The notes: generated from the sequence alone by a model not told the origin. Shown: positions 47,701 through 61,381, counted from the stretch's first letter. The stretch is DNA of 64,000 nt from Ostrinia nubilalis (GCF_963855985.1 NC_087118.1:8985001-9049000), one strand, 5' to 3'. Program-made: numbers and translations.

Positions 47701-48333
47701 TGTTTTGTGTTTTGTTGCGATGACGTCCAATTTATATTGTGGCCAGCGACATTTTTGTTCTGTGGTTTTTAACCCAGACATTTTTTCTAGGGATGACATG
47801 TGTTGAAATATACACTTTCCCTAGGGCCCACTGGATGGCTATTCCAGAAAATATGTTCGTAATGGCCGAAATAGCCTTACAACGTTACTGGGGATTCGAG
47901 TACCACTGGTTCACAGTTGGGACTCTGCGGGGAATTTTGAATGCAGGTGGCAAGCAGTATAATTTGAAACTGATGCTTACAGGTATGAAAGAGAGGTATG
48001 AAAGATGACTGTATGTTAGTGTTGGGTTTCATTTATGCTCGGACAGCAGAGATTGTTTTAGGTTTGAAGAACATCAGTCCTGGTAGTTGGTTTTCATCTG
48101 GTTTGTTTTGCTTAGTGAAAAGTCAGTTTGTTTTTGTTCCTGTTATGTCAGCATACCCTACAACTCGTTGTTTGTTTTCTAGATTTTTTTTTTCAGTTGA
48201 AGTTTCTGCTGGAACCCTTTTTTCTTTTGAGGTCTTTCTGCGTTTAGACACATTTTTTTTTCTTTTTCAGTTTGTAGTTCGCTGAGGGCAGCTCAGATTC
48301 TTTCTCCGTGCGAATGTCTAGGGGGGAGGGTAT
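44705..48333 (+). repeat. Array copy 4 (uninterrupted)
   Basis: 3,629 bp, the cleanest reference unit. Its internal order is a 230-bp start, ATGAG|gtaagt at 45,169-45,178, the 80-nt block at 45,263-45,342, the GC-richer stretch, the minus-strand 64-codon frame at 45,996-46,190, a T-rich intron-like 1.2 kb, and the 192-nt block at 47,791-47,982. Confidence 0.97.
47791..47982 (+). CDS. 192-nt symmetric exon candidate, copy 4
   Basis: Same borders and sequence as the copy 1 block. Confidence 0.33.
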
Positions 48334-51300
48334 TGTAGCGTTGCAGTTTTGGCTGTTTTTCACAAATTGTTTTTCTTACTCGATGTTTGGATTTAGGATA
48401 CCACTAGCGACATCTATTGGCGTGATTTAGAATTAATTTGCAATAGATGGCGCTTTTTGCTCAGTCAATTCAAATATATTTTATTGAAACATTTCCTAAT
48501 GTTTTTGTTTTGATTATTCTATTTTTTAATAGAATATTTTCAGTGTTCAGGAGATTGTTTTCATCATGGTTTTTATTAGTATTTGCTTTTTATCTAAGCG
48601 GCGAAACGAAACGTTTCGCGATGTCAATGCGAGTCATTGTCACTGCCAGTTGAGCTGTCAAATCACTTTGGAATTTTGGTCGATCGTGCGCAACCGCAAT
48701 TTTATTATTTTCGGGGATGTAATCCCCTGTGTTTCAAATCGTGTGTTGCAGAATGCATCCACGATAATTTCTTAATATAATTTAAAATAATCACACATGA
48801 GGTAAGTTCCCGTCGGAGAATTTATTTATTTTTCGTGATTGATATTTTTCGTATTCCAGTACGTGGTATTTCATGTGATCGTTTCTTTCAGAAATTCCCT
48901 AAATCCTATTCGGATGAGGGTATTGGGTTGCTGAGGGCTGCGAGCGAAGCTCAAATTAGAGAACAGCCTTCGTAAGTATTTCTTTCCCATTGCGGGTTTT
49001 TTCATAACCTAATGCCACGTTCCACATGTGATGCTGACACTCGTATTTTTCGTTACAGATGCGGGATTTCATATTTTACATTATTTTATAGACATTTCAT
49101 ATTTCATATTTCACAATTTTATAATTTAAACATAATATTTTGATGATATTTCATATATTTTAATTTCTCTTCATTACGTATGAAATATTTGTCCTTTCTA
49201 AACTGCTGATCTCTTCGCATTTCCTCCTTGTCATCAAACCTCTGTCTCTGCAAGAGTTTGAACGCTTACCTGTCGAAGAGATGCAAGAGCTTCATCTGGC
49301 ACTGCGCGCTTGAGGCCGTGGAGGACGCTGCTTGTAGCCTAAAAGTGTGCGAGACCCGTTGGACCCCGGAAGAAGAGAGGAACGTTCAGGGTAACGGCTT
49401 ATAACCGCATGGCTTCCAAGGTACCCACTTTTTCCATCCTTCAAGTAGGAGTCTTTCCGACCTGACTTCGCGCAGTTATCTTAACTAGTAGAGTCTTTTA
49501 ATATTTAGGCTGAGTTTTAAGAAATTTGTAGTGGCAATAATATTCACCAAACCGAACCTAATTAACGACCCTGAATCCCTTGAGATTGGCACTATCTATT
49601 ACAGTAGTTATAATATCGTAATTGTCAACTGTATTCAAGCTTACGAGACAAAATAAATTGTGTCAATTGAGAGGGAGCTGTTTTATTTACATTTTCTAAT
49701 TTCACACAAGGAACGGTAACTCTTATAAATTTCTGCAAGCCGGACAACCTCTTTTTCACGTGCAGACAATTCACCATCTTCTTCGTCTGCACCGGTGGCG
49801 GTTCAATTCCAGTCACCAAGCCGCCAGGAAAAAATCCTTTCTTGCAGTGGCGCCCATCTTTTGATGTTTATTATTGCCATATTTTTTTATGAAGTTTATG
49901 GGTGGAAAGCCAATAATAGAAGCAACATTGTGTGCTGACTATCCGCTCATACACTTCTATTTTATTGTTTAATAATTTTTATTAGGGAATCTCTCATGTG
50001 TGTGCTGTTGTTTGTCTTGTTATTTTTTGTAATTTATTTGTGATGCCCACATAATTTTTTTTAGGTTGTCAACTTTTTCATAATATTATGTTAACCATTA
50101 TAACAGAGCGTACTACTCTATATGAGGTTAGTTTACATGATGTTAGGTTACATATTTTTTGTGTTGCAACTCTTATTTTGTATATTATGTTGGGACAAGT
50201 AAGTAACATTTTTTTTTGTTAGGTTATATTTATTTTGTGCCTACATTGCTTTTGGGCTTTATAGCTTATAACTTTAGTTACTTACTTTAATTATTTTGTT
50301 TTTTCATACAAGACAAACACAGTTTTAGTTTTAATTTTAGTGTTTATTTATTTGTACTCATAATAAGTAAGTACATAATGTATTGTAAAGTACCTACCCA
50401 GATATTTTGTTACATAATGCTGACTAAAATCTTTAATTATTGTTTATGTACTTAGGTAACAAATTGCTTTTGTGCCACTATGGACATATAACTTTTATTT
50501 CTTGTTACCTAGTACACATTATTTTGTATTAATTACATAATGTTAGCATAATATTATAACTTTTATTTGGAATTAATTAATTTAATTTGGCTAAATTTTG
50601 ATAACTTAAGGCAGATATTCCTATTAGTATTTAGGCATTATACTGCAGTGTATCTTAATGTTTGGTACTTAATGTCATAATGTTATTATATTACTGGCTA
50701 GTGAGTTGTTTGTGGGTACACTTACTAACTTGTTGATGTTTATACGGGAATAACTTAATTGATTATTATTTAGGTTTTGATAACAATTAAAAGTTATTAA
50801 TTTTAGTAAAGTGCCATTTTCTTAAATTTGTATAAATTAATTATTAATTTTCATTTAACTTTTGGAAAATATTTTTGCCACTTAGTTTTTTTTTCAAAAA
50901 TAATTTTATTAGGCTACCTTCTTTAAGGAAGTTTTTTTTTTAAATTATAGTTATGCCAAGGTTCTCAGTCGTAGGACTTAGGATTTTTTTTTTCTGGGTA
51001 GGTAGGTACTTTACTTTGGTAACTAACTTATGAGTTTAGAATTTTTTTGGACACAATCGTATTGTGTAATGTTTTCCTGTTGGTATTTTATTAACGGTAG
51101 ATTCTTTTATAGCAAAATTTTTTTATGGACAATCGAGTTGTCGGGTATCTGCTACAGTTTTGCCTCGGTGCTTTATTCTGTAACTTATAGTTCAGAAATT
51201 GTTTTCCAGAGATTTTATCTCCGTGTTTTTGTTTTGTTTTGTTTGAGTGCTATGTATCTCCTATATACATGCCTCGTTTGTTTTGTCTTTTCCAGGGATG

Positions 51301-51963
51301 ACATCATGTGCTTTTATGCACTATTCCCTGTGTTTTGTGTTTTGTTGCGATGACGTCCAATTTATATTGTGGCCAGCGACATTTTTGTTCTGTGGTTTTT
51401 AACCCAGACATTTTTTCTAGGGATGACATGTGTTGAAATATACACTTTCCCTAGGGCCCACTGGATGGCTATTCCAGAAAATATGTTCGTAATGGCCGAA
51501 ATAGCCTTACAACGTTACTGGGGATTCGAGTACCACTGGTTCACAGTTGGGACTCTGCGGGGAATTTTGAATGCAGGTGGCAAGCAGTATAATTTGAAAC
51601 TGATGCTTACAGGTATGAAAGAGAGGTATGAAAGATGACTGTATGTTAGTGTTGGGTTTCATTTATGCTCGGACAGCAGAGATTGTTTTAGGTTTGAAGA
51701 ACATCAGTCCTGGTAGTTGGTTTTCATCTGGTTTGTTTTGCTTAGTGAAAAGTCAGTTTGTTTTTGTTCCTGTTATGTCAGCATACCCTACAACTCGTTG
51801 TTTGTTTTCTAGATTTTTTTTTTCAGTTGAAGTTTCTGCTGGAACCCTTTTTTCTTTTGAGGTCTTTCTGCGTTTAGACACATTTTTTTTTCTTTTTCAG
51901 TTTGTAGTTCGCTGAGGGCAGCTCAGATTCTTTCTCCGTGCGAATGTCTAGGGGGGAGGGTAT
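48334..51963 (+). repeat. Array copy 5 (uninterrupted)
   Basis: 3,630 bp. It shares CACTGCCAG with copy 3 and CTTCATTACGTATG with copy 1. The 192-nt block is at 51,421-51,612. Confidence 0.97.
51421..51612 (+). CDS. 192-nt symmetric exon candidate, copy 5
   Basis: Same borders and sequence as the copy 1 block. Confidence 0.33.
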
Positions 51964-54900
51964 TGTAGCGTTGCAGTTTTGGCTGTTTTTCACAAATTGT
52001 TTTTCTTACTCGATGTTTGGATTTAGGATACCACTAGCGACATCTATTGGCGTGATTTAGAATTAATTTGCAATAGATGGCGCTTTTTGCTCAGTCAATT
52101 CAAATATATTTTATTGAAACATTTCCTAATGTTTTTGTTTTGATTATTCTATTTTTTAATAGAATATTTTCAGTGTTCAGGAGATTGTTTTCATCATGGT
52201 TTTTATTAGTATTTGCTTTTTATCTAAGCGGCGAAACGAAACGTTTCGCGATGTCAATGCGAGTCATTGTCACTGTCAGTTGAGCTGTCAAATCACTTTG
52301 GAATTTTGGTCGATCGTGCGCAACCGCAATTTTATTATTTTCGGGGATGTAATCCCCTGTGTTTCAAATCGTGTGTTGCAGAATGCATCCACGATAATTT
52401 CTTAATATAATTTAAAATAATCACACATGAGGTAAGTTCCCGTCGGAGAATTTATTTATTTTTCGTGATTGATATTTTTCGTATTCCAGTACGTGGTATT
52501 TCATGTGATCGTTTCTTTCAGAAATTCCCTAAATCCTATTCGGATGAGGGTATTGGGTTGCTGAGGGCTGCGAGCGAAGCTCAAATTAGAGAACAGCCTT
52601 CGTAAGTATTTCTTTCCCATTGCGGGTTTTTTCATAACCTAATGCCACGTTCCACATGTGATGCTGACACTGGTATTTTTCGTTACAGATGCGGGATTTC
52701 ATATTTTACATTATTTTATAGACATTTCATATTTCATATTTCACAATTTTATAATTTAAACATAATATTTTGATGATATTTCATATATTTTAATTTCTCT
52801 TCATTTCGTATGAAATATTTGTCCTTTCTAAACTGCTGATCTCTTCGCATTTCCTCCTTGTCATCAAACCTCTGTCTCTGCAAGAGTTTGAACGCTTACC
52901 TGTCGAAGAGATGCAAGAGCTTCATCTGGCACTGCGCGCTTGAGGCCGTGGAGGACGCTGCTTGTAGCCTAAAAGTGTGCGAGACCCGTTGGACCCCGGA
53001 AGAAGAGAGGAACGTTCAGGGTAACGGCTTATAACCGCATGGCTTCCAAGGTACCCACTTTTTCCATCCTTCAAGTAGGAGTCTTTCCGACCTGACTTCG
53101 CGCAGTTATCTTAACTAGTAGAGTCTTTTAATATTTAGGCTGAGTTTTAAGAAATTTGTAGTGGCAATAATATTCACCAAACCGAACCTAATTAACGACC
53201 CTGAATCCCTTGAGATTGGCACTATCTATTACAGTAGTTATAATATCGTAATTGTCAACTGTATTCAAGCTTACGAGACAAAATAAATTGTGTCAATTGA
53301 GAGGGAGCTGTTTTATTTACATTTTCTAATTTCACACAAGGAACGGTAACTCTTATAAATTTCTGCAAGCCGGACAACCTCTTTTTCACGTGCAGACAAT
53401 TCACCATCTTCTTCGTCTGCACCGGTGGCGGTTCAATTCCAGTCACCAAGCCGCCAGGAAAAAATCCTTTCTTGCAGTGGCGCCCATCTTTTGATGTTTA
53501 TTATTGCCATATTTTTTTATGAAGTTTATGGGTGGAAAGCCAATAATAGAAGCAACATTGTGTGCTGACTATCCGCTCATACACTTCTATTTTATTGTTT
53601 AATAATTTTTATTAGGGAATCTCTCATGTGTGTGCTGTTGTTTGTCTTGTTATTTTTTGTAATTTATTTGTGATGCCCACATAATTTTTTTTAGGTTGTC
53701 AACTTTTTCATAATATTATGTTAACCATTATAACAGAGCGTACTACTCTATATGAGGTTAGTTTACATGATGTTAGGTTACATATTTTTTGTGTTGCAAC
53801 TCTTATTTTGTATATTATGTTGGGACAAGTAAGTAACATTTTTTTTTGTTAGGTTATATTTATTTTGTGCCTACATTGCTTTTGGGCTTTATAGCTTATA
53901 ACTTTAGTTACTTACTTTAATTATTTTGTTTTTTCATACAAGACAAACACAGCTTTAGTTTTAATTTTAGTGTTTATTTATTTGTACTCATAATAAGTAA
54001 GTACATAATGTATTGTAAAGTACCTACCCAGATATTTTGTTACATAATGCTGACTAAAATCTTTAATTATTGTTTATGTACTTAGGTAACAAATTGCTTT
54101 TGTGCCACTATGGACATATAACTTTTATTTCTTGTTACCTAGTACACATTATTTTGTATTAATTACATAATGTTAGCATAATATTATAACTTTTATTTGG
54201 AATTAATTAATTTAATTTGGCTAAATTTTGATAACTTAAGGCAGATATTCCTATTAGTATTTAGGCATTATACTGCAGTGTATCTTAATGTTTGGTACTT
54301 AATGTCATAATGTTATTATATTACTGGCTAGTGAGTTGTTTGTGGGTACACTTACTAACTTGTTGATGTTTATACGGGAATAACTTAATTGATTATTATT
54401 TAGGTTTTGATAACAATTAAAAGTTATTAATTTTAGTAAAGTGCCATTTTCTTAAATTTGTATAAATTAATTATTAATTTTCATTTAACTTTTGGAAAAT
54501 ATTTTTGCCACTTAGTTTTTTTTTCAAAAATAATTTTATTAGGCTACCTTCTTTAAGGAAGTTTTTTTTTTAAATTATAGTTATGCCAAGGTTCTCAGTC
54601 GTAGGACTTAGGATTTTTTTTTCTGGGTAGGTAGGTACTTTACTTTGGTAACTAACTTATGAGTTTAGAATTTTTTTGGACACAATCGTATTGTGTAATG
54701 TTTTCCTGTTGGTATTTTATTAACGGTAGATTCTTTTATAGCAAAATTTTTTTATGGACAATCGAGTTGTCGGGTATCTGCTACAGTTTTGCCTCGGTGC
54801 TTTATTCTGTAACTTATAGTTCAGAAATTGTTTTCCAGAGATTTTATCTCCGTGTTTTTGTTTTGTTTTGTTTGAGTGCTATGTATCTCCTATATACATG

Positions 54901-55592
54901 CCTCGTTTGTTTTGTCTTTTCCAGGGATGACATCATGTGCTTTTATGCACTATTCCCTGTGTTTTGTGTTTTGTTGCGATGACGTCCAATTTATATTGTG
55001 GCCAGCGACATTTTTGTTCTGTGGTTTTTAACCCAGACATTTTTTCTAGGGATGACATGTGTTGAAATATACACTTTCCCTAGGGCCCACTGGATGGCTA
55101 TTCCAGAAAATATGTTCGTAATGGCCGAAATAGCCTTACAACGTTACTGGGGATTCGAGTACCACTGGTTCACAGTTGGGACTCTGCGGGGAATTTTGAA
55201 TGCAGGTGGCAAGCAGTATAATTTGAAACTGATGCTTGCAGGTATGAAAGAGAGGTATGAAAGATGACTGTATGTTAGTGTTGGGTTTCATTTATGCTCG
55301 GACAGCAGAGATTGTTTTAGGTTTGAAGAACATCAGTCCTGGTAGTTGGTTTTCATCTGGTTTGTTTTGCTTAGTGAAAAGTCAGTTTGTTTTTGTTCCT
55401 GTTATGTCAGCATACCCTACAACTCGTTGTTTGTTTTCTAGATTTTTTTTTTCAGTTGAAGTTTCTGCTGGAACCCTTTTTTCTTTTGAGGTCTTTCTGC
55501 GTTTAGACACATTTTTTTTTCTTTTTCAGTTTGTAGTTCGCTGAGGGCAGCTCAGATTCTTTCTCCGTGCGAATGTCTAGGGGGGAGGGTAT
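51964..55592 (+). repeat. Array copy 6 (uninterrupted)
   Basis: 3,629 bp. It shares CACTGGTATT with copy 2 and has a private ACAGCTTTAG near 53,950. The 192-nt block at 55,050-55,241 has ACA changed to GCA in its last full codon (threonine to alanine), the only coding difference I noticed among the seven. Confidence 0.95.
55050..55241 (+). CDS. 192-nt symmetric exon candidate, copy 6 (one substitution)
   Basis: As in copy 1, but ending CTTGCAG|GTATGA. The change keeps the donor site and the open frame. Confidence 0.33.
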
Positions 55593-58500
55593 TGTAGCGT
55601 TGCAGTTTTGGCTGTTTTTCACAAATTGTTTTTCTTACTCGATGTTTGGATTTAGGATACCACTAGCGACATCTATTGGCGTGATTTAGAATTAATTTGC
55701 AATAGATGGCGCTTTTTGCTCAGTCAATTCAAATATATTTTATTGAAACATTTCCTAATGTTTTTGTTTTGATTATTCTATTTTTTAATAGAATATTTTC
55801 AGTGTTCAGGAGATTGTTTTCATCATGGTTTTTATTAGTATTTGCTTTTTATCTAAGCGGCGAAACGAAACGTTTCGCGATGTCAATGCGAGTCATTGTC
55901 ACTGTCAGTTGAGCTGTCAAATCACTTTGGAATTTTGGTCGATCGTGCGCAACCGCAATTTTATTATTTTCGGGGATGTAATCCCCTGTGTTTCAAATCG
56001 TGTGTTGCAGAATGCATCCACGATAATTTCTTAATATAATTTAAAATAATCACACATGAGGTAAGTTCCCGTCGGAGAATTTATTTATTTTTCGTGATTG
56101 ATATTTTTCGTATTCCAGTACGTGGTATTTCATGTGATCGTTTCTTTCAGAAATTCCCTAAATCCTATTCGGATGAGGGTATTGGGTTGCTGAGGGCTGC
56201 GAGCGAAGCTCAAATTAGAGAACAGCCTTCGTAAGTATTTCTTTCCCATTGCGGGTTTTTTCATAACCTAATGCCACGTTCCACATGTGATGCTGACACT
56301 CGTATTTTTCGTTACAGATGCGGGATTTCATATTTTACATTATTTTATAGACATTTCATATTTCATATTTCACAATTTTATAATTTAAACATAATATTTT
56401 GATGATATTTCATATATTTTAATTTCTCTTCATTTCGTATGAAATATTTGTCCTTTCTAAACTGCTGATCTCTTCGCATTTCCTCCTTGTCATCAAACCT
56501 CTGTCTCTGCAAGAGTTTGAACGCTTACCTGTCGAAGAGATGCAAGAGCTTCATCTGGCACTGCGCGCTTGAGGCCGTGGAGGACGCTGCTTGTAGCCTA
56601 AAAGTGTGCGAGACCCGTTGGACCCCGGAAGAAGAGAGGAACGTTCAGGGTAACGGCTTATAACCGCATGGCTTCCAAGGTACCCACTTTTTCCATCCTT
56701 CAAGTAGGAGTCTTTCCGACCTGACTTCGCGCAGTTATCTTAACTAGTAGAGTCTTTTAATATTTAGGCTGAGTTTTAAGAAATTTGTAGTGGCAATAAT
56801 ATTCACCAAACCGAACCTAATTAACGACCCTGAATCCCTTGAGATTGGCACTATCTATTACAGTAGTTATAATATCGTAATTGTCAACTGTATTCAAGCT
56901 TACGAGACAAAATAAATTGTGTCAATTGAGAGGGAGCTGTTTTATTTACATTTTCTAATTTCACACAAGGAACGGTAACTCTTATAAATTTCTGCAAGCC
57001 GGACAACCTCTTTTTCACGTGCAGACAATTCACCATCTTCTTCGTCTGCACCGGTGGCGGTTCAATTCCAGTCACCAAGCCGCCAGGAAAAAATCCTTTC
57101 TTGCAGTGGCGCCCATCTTTTGATGTTTATTATTGCCATATTTTTTTATGAAGTTTATGGGTGGAAAGCCAATAATAGAAGCAACATTGTGTGCTGACTA
57201 TCCGCTCATACACTTCTATTTTATTGTTTAATAATTTTTATTAGGGAATCTCTCATGTGTGTGCTGTTGTTTGTCTTGTTATTTTTTGTAATTTATTTGT
57301 GATGCCCACATAATTTTTTTTAGGTTGTCAACTTTTTCATAATATTATGTTAACCATTATAACAGAGCGTACTACTCTATATGAGGTTAGTTTACATGAT
57401 GTTAGGTTACATATTTTTTGTGTTGCAACTCTTATTTTGTATATTATGTTGGGACAAGTAAGTAACATTTTTTTTTGTTAGGTTATATTTATTTTGTGCC
57501 TACATTGCTTTTGGGCTTTATAGCTTATAACTTTAGTTACTTACTTTAATTATTTTGTTTTTTCATACAAGACAAACACAGTTTTAGTTTTAATTTTAGT
57601 GTTTATTTATTTGTACTCATAATAAGTAAGTACATAATGTATTGTAAAGTACCTACCCAGATATTTTGTTACATAATGCTGACTAAAATCTTTAATTATT
57701 GTTTATGTACTTAGGTAACAAATTGCTTTTGTGCCACTATGGACATATAACTTTTATTTCTTGTTACCTAGTACACATTATTTTGTATTAATTACATAAT
57801 GTTAGCATAATATTATAACTTTTATTTGGAATTAATTAATTTAATTTGGCTAAATTTTGATAACTTAAGGCAGATATTCCTATTAGTATTTAGGCATTAT
57901 ACTGCAGTGTATCTTAATGTTTGGTACTTAATGTCATAATGTTATTATATTACTGGCTAGTGAGTTGTTTGTGGGTACACTTACTAACTTGTTGATGTTT
58001 ATACGGGAATAACTTAATTGATTATTATTTAGGTTTTGATAACAATTAAAAGTTATTAATTTTAGTAAAGTGCCATTTTCTTAAATTTGTATAAATTAAT
58101 TATTAATTTTCATTTAACTTTTGGAAAATATTTTTGCCACTTAGTTTTTTTTTCAAAAATAATTTTATTAGGCTACCTTCTTTAAGGAAGTTTTTTTTTT
58201 AAATTATAGTTATGCCAAGGTTCTCAGTCGTAGGACTTAGGATTTTTTTTTTCTGGGTAGGTAGGTACTTTACTTTGGTAACTAACTTATGAGTTTAGAA
58301 TTTTTTTGGACACAATCGTATTGTGTAATGTTTTCCTGTTGGTATTTTATTAACGGTAGATTCTTTTATAGCAAAATTTTTTTATGGACAATCGAGTTGT
58401 CGGGTATCTGCTACAGTTTTGCCTCGGTGCTTTATTCTGTAACTTATAGTTCAGAAATTGTTTTCCAGAGATTTTATCTCCGTGTTTTTGTTTTGTTTTG

Positions 58501-59222
58501 TTTGAGTGCTATGTATCTCCTATATACATGCCTCGTTTGTTTTGTCTTTTCCAGGGATGACATCATGTGCTTTTATGCACTATTCCCTGTGTTTTGTGTT
58601 TTGTTGCGATGACGTCCAATTTATATTGTGGCCAGCGACATTTTTGTTCTGTGGTTTTTAACCCAGACATTTTTTCTAGGGATGACATGTGTTGAAATAT
58701 ACACTTTCCCTAGGGCCCACTGGATGGCTATTCCAGAAAATATGTTCGTAATGGCCGAAATAGCCTTACAACGTTACTGGGGATTCGAGTACCACTGGTT
58801 CACAGTTGGGACTCTGCGGGGAATTTTGAATGCAGGTGGCAAGCAGTATAATTTGAAACTGATGCTTACAGGTATGAAAGAGAGGTATGAAAGATGACTG
58901 TATGTTAGTGTTGGGTTTCATTTATGCTCGGACAGCAGAGATTGTTTTAGGTTTGAAGAACATCAGTCCTGGTAGTTGGTTTTCATCTGGTTTGTTTTGC
59001 TTAGTGAAAAGTCAGTTTGTTTTTGTTCCTGTTATGTCAGCATACCCTACAACTCGTTGTTTGTTTTCTAGATTTTTTTTTTCAGTTGAAGTTTCTGCTG
59101 GAACCCTTTTTTCTTTTGAGGTCTTTCTGCGTTTAGACACATTTTTTTTTCTTTTTCAGTTTGTAGTTCGCTGAGGGCAGCTCAGATTCTTTCTCCGTGC
59201 GAATGTCTAGGGGGGAGGGTAT
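55593..59222 (+). repeat. Array copy 7 (uninterrupted)
   Basis: 3,630 bp. The 192-nt block is at 58,680-58,871. Confidence 0.97.
58680..58871 (+). CDS. 192-nt symmetric exon candidate, copy 7
   Basis: Same borders and sequence as the copy 1 block. Confidence 0.33.
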
Positions 59223-60735
59223 TGTAGCGTTGCAGTTTTGGCTGTTTTTCACAAATTGTTTTTCTTACTCGATGTTTGGATTTAGGATACCACTAGCGAC
59301 ATCTATTGGCGTGATTTAGAATTAATTTGCAATAGATGGCGCTTTTTGCTCAGTCAATTCAAATATATTTTATTGAAACATTTCCTAATGTTTTTGTTTT
59401 GATTATTCTATTTTTTAATAGAATATTTTCAGTGTTCAGGAGATTGTTTTCATCATGGTTTTTATTAGTATTTGCTTTTTATCTAAGCGGCGAAACGAAA
59501 CGTTTCGCGATGTCAATGCGAGTCATTGTCACTGTCAGTTGAGCTGTCAAATCACTTTGGAATTTTGGTCGATCGTGCGCAACCGCAATTTTATTATTTT
59601 CGGGGATGTAATCCCCTGTGTTTCAAATCGTGTGTTGCAGAATGCATCCACGATAATTTCTTAATATAATTTAAAATAATCACACATGAGGTAAGTTCCC
59701 GTCGGAGAATTTATTTATTTTTCGTGATTGATATTTTTCGTATTCCAGTACGTGGTATTTCATGTGATCGTTTCTTTCAGAAATTCCCTAAATCCTATTC
59801 GGATGAGGGTATTGGGTTGCTGAGGGCTGCGAGCGAAGCTCAAATTAGAGAACAGCCTTCGTAAGTATTTCTTTCCCATTGCGGGTTTTTTCATAACCTA
59901 ATGCCACGTTCCACATGTGATGCTGACACTCGTATTTTTCGTTACAGATGCGGGATTTCATATTTTACATTATTTTATAGACATTTCATATTTCATATTT
60001 CACAATTTTATAATTTAAACATAATATTTTGATGATATTTCATATATTTTAATTTCTCTTCATTTCGTATGAAATATTTGTCCTTTCTAAACTGCTGATC
60101 TCTTCGCATTTCCTCCTTGTCATCAAACCTCTGTCTCTGCAAGAGTTTGAACGCTTACCTGTCGAAGAGATGCAAGAGCTTCATCTGGCACTGCGCGCTT
60201 GAGGCCGTGGAGGACGCTGCTTGTAGCCTAAAAGTGTGCGAGACCCGTTGGACCCCGGAAGAAGAGAGGAACGTTCAGGGTAACGGCTTATAACCGCATG
60301 GCTTCCAAGGTACCCACTTTTTCCATCCTTCAAGTAGGAGTCTTTCCGACCTGACTTCGCGCAGTTATCTTAACTAGTAGAGTCTTTTAATATTTAGGCT
60401 GAGTTTTAAGAAATTTGTAGTGGCAATAATATTCACCAAACCGAACCTAATTAACGACCCTGAATCCCTTGAGATTGGCACTATCTTTTACAGTAGTTAT
60501 AATATCGTAATTGTCAACTGTATTCAAGCTTACGAGACAAAATAAATTGTGTCAATTGAGAGGGAGCTGTTTTATTTACATTTTCTAATTTCACACAAGG
60601 AACGGTAACTCTTATAAATTTCTGCAAGCCGGACAACCTCTTTTTCACGTGCAGACAATTCACCATCTTCTTCGTCTGCACCGGTGGCGGTTCAATTCCA
60701 GTCACCAAGCCGCCAGGAAAAAATCCTTTCTTGCA
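59223..60735 (+). repeat. Array copy 8 (partial, first 1.5 kb)
   Basis: Matches the unit up to TTTCTTGCA and then leaves it (ATGGGTTAC). It therefore has the 80-nt block but no 192-nt block. It has a private CTATCTTTTACAG near 60,485. Confidence 0.95.
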
Positions 60736-61092
60736 ATGGGTTACAAACCTTTTCTATGAAAATCCTTTTGTTAATAAAATCTAAGCTTCATAAAATAACC
60801 AATTTAACAAGATGCCAATTTTATAATCCAAGTTGATTATGACGACGATAATGATTATTGATGATCAATACATATTTTCGTTTATGATAAATATGTTGTT
60901 TTACTGTGTTAAAACACGTTTTTTTCTATTTAATCTCTAAAATGTACATAATAATTAGTGTACATTGAATTGACAAAACAAACAATAGTTCATTCTTGTA
61001 AGTTGTACTTGATGAAATTTCATTTCATATTATTTATTAATAATTCAAAGCAAAAAAGGCTTATTACATCTGAATTGTCAAAAAATGACAGC
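60736..61092. other. Right flank of the array, no gene seen
   Basis: AT-rich sequence with no homology to the unit or to the left flank that I can detect. Confidence 0.5.
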
Positions 61093-61120
61093 TGTCAGAA
61101 TTCCGTCGAATTAAAAATCG
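61093..61120 (-). repeat. Right 28-bp inverted repeat flanking the array
   Basis: Reverse complement of 21,925-21,952 with two mismatches (TGTCAGAATTCCGTCGAATT and following bases). Confidence 0.7.
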
Positions 61121-61381
61121 GACTATAGGTCTACTAAGGTCTCAGTCATAACTACAATATCGTCAGTTAATCGAAGTTGTATGATGTACTCGCCGTATCT
61201 TGATACTGAGCTCGGTCTAGCTCAGAAGCTTGAAAACCTCTAAGTGGGAGATAGTGAAGACTTTAAGAGATTATGGTGTCTCCAACTCTGAACCCTCGCA
61301 GCAATCAGATAAGTTTCGAGTTTTGATCTTGGGGGAGGGCTGATATGATGAAGTTTTCATACAAATACTTCAGAAGTTGCA

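Larger units (their letters stand above)
22186..60735 (+). repeat. Tandem array of a 3.63-kb unit: seven full copies and one partial
   Basis: Unit starts (TGTAGCGTTGCAG) fall at 22,186, 32,219, 35,847, 44,705, 48,334, 51,964, 55,593 and 59,223. Uninterrupted units are 3,628-3,630 bp. All are head to tail and nearly identical, with scattered substitutions and T-run length changes. Copies 1 and 3 look longer only because of nested TEs. The last copy stops after 1.5 kb. Each unit begins with a stretch that ends in splice-donor-like ATGAG|gtaagt, carries an 80-nt and a 192-nt exon-like block, and is strongly T-rich in its second half. Outside the nested TEs, no TE protein is encoded. Confidence 0.97.
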
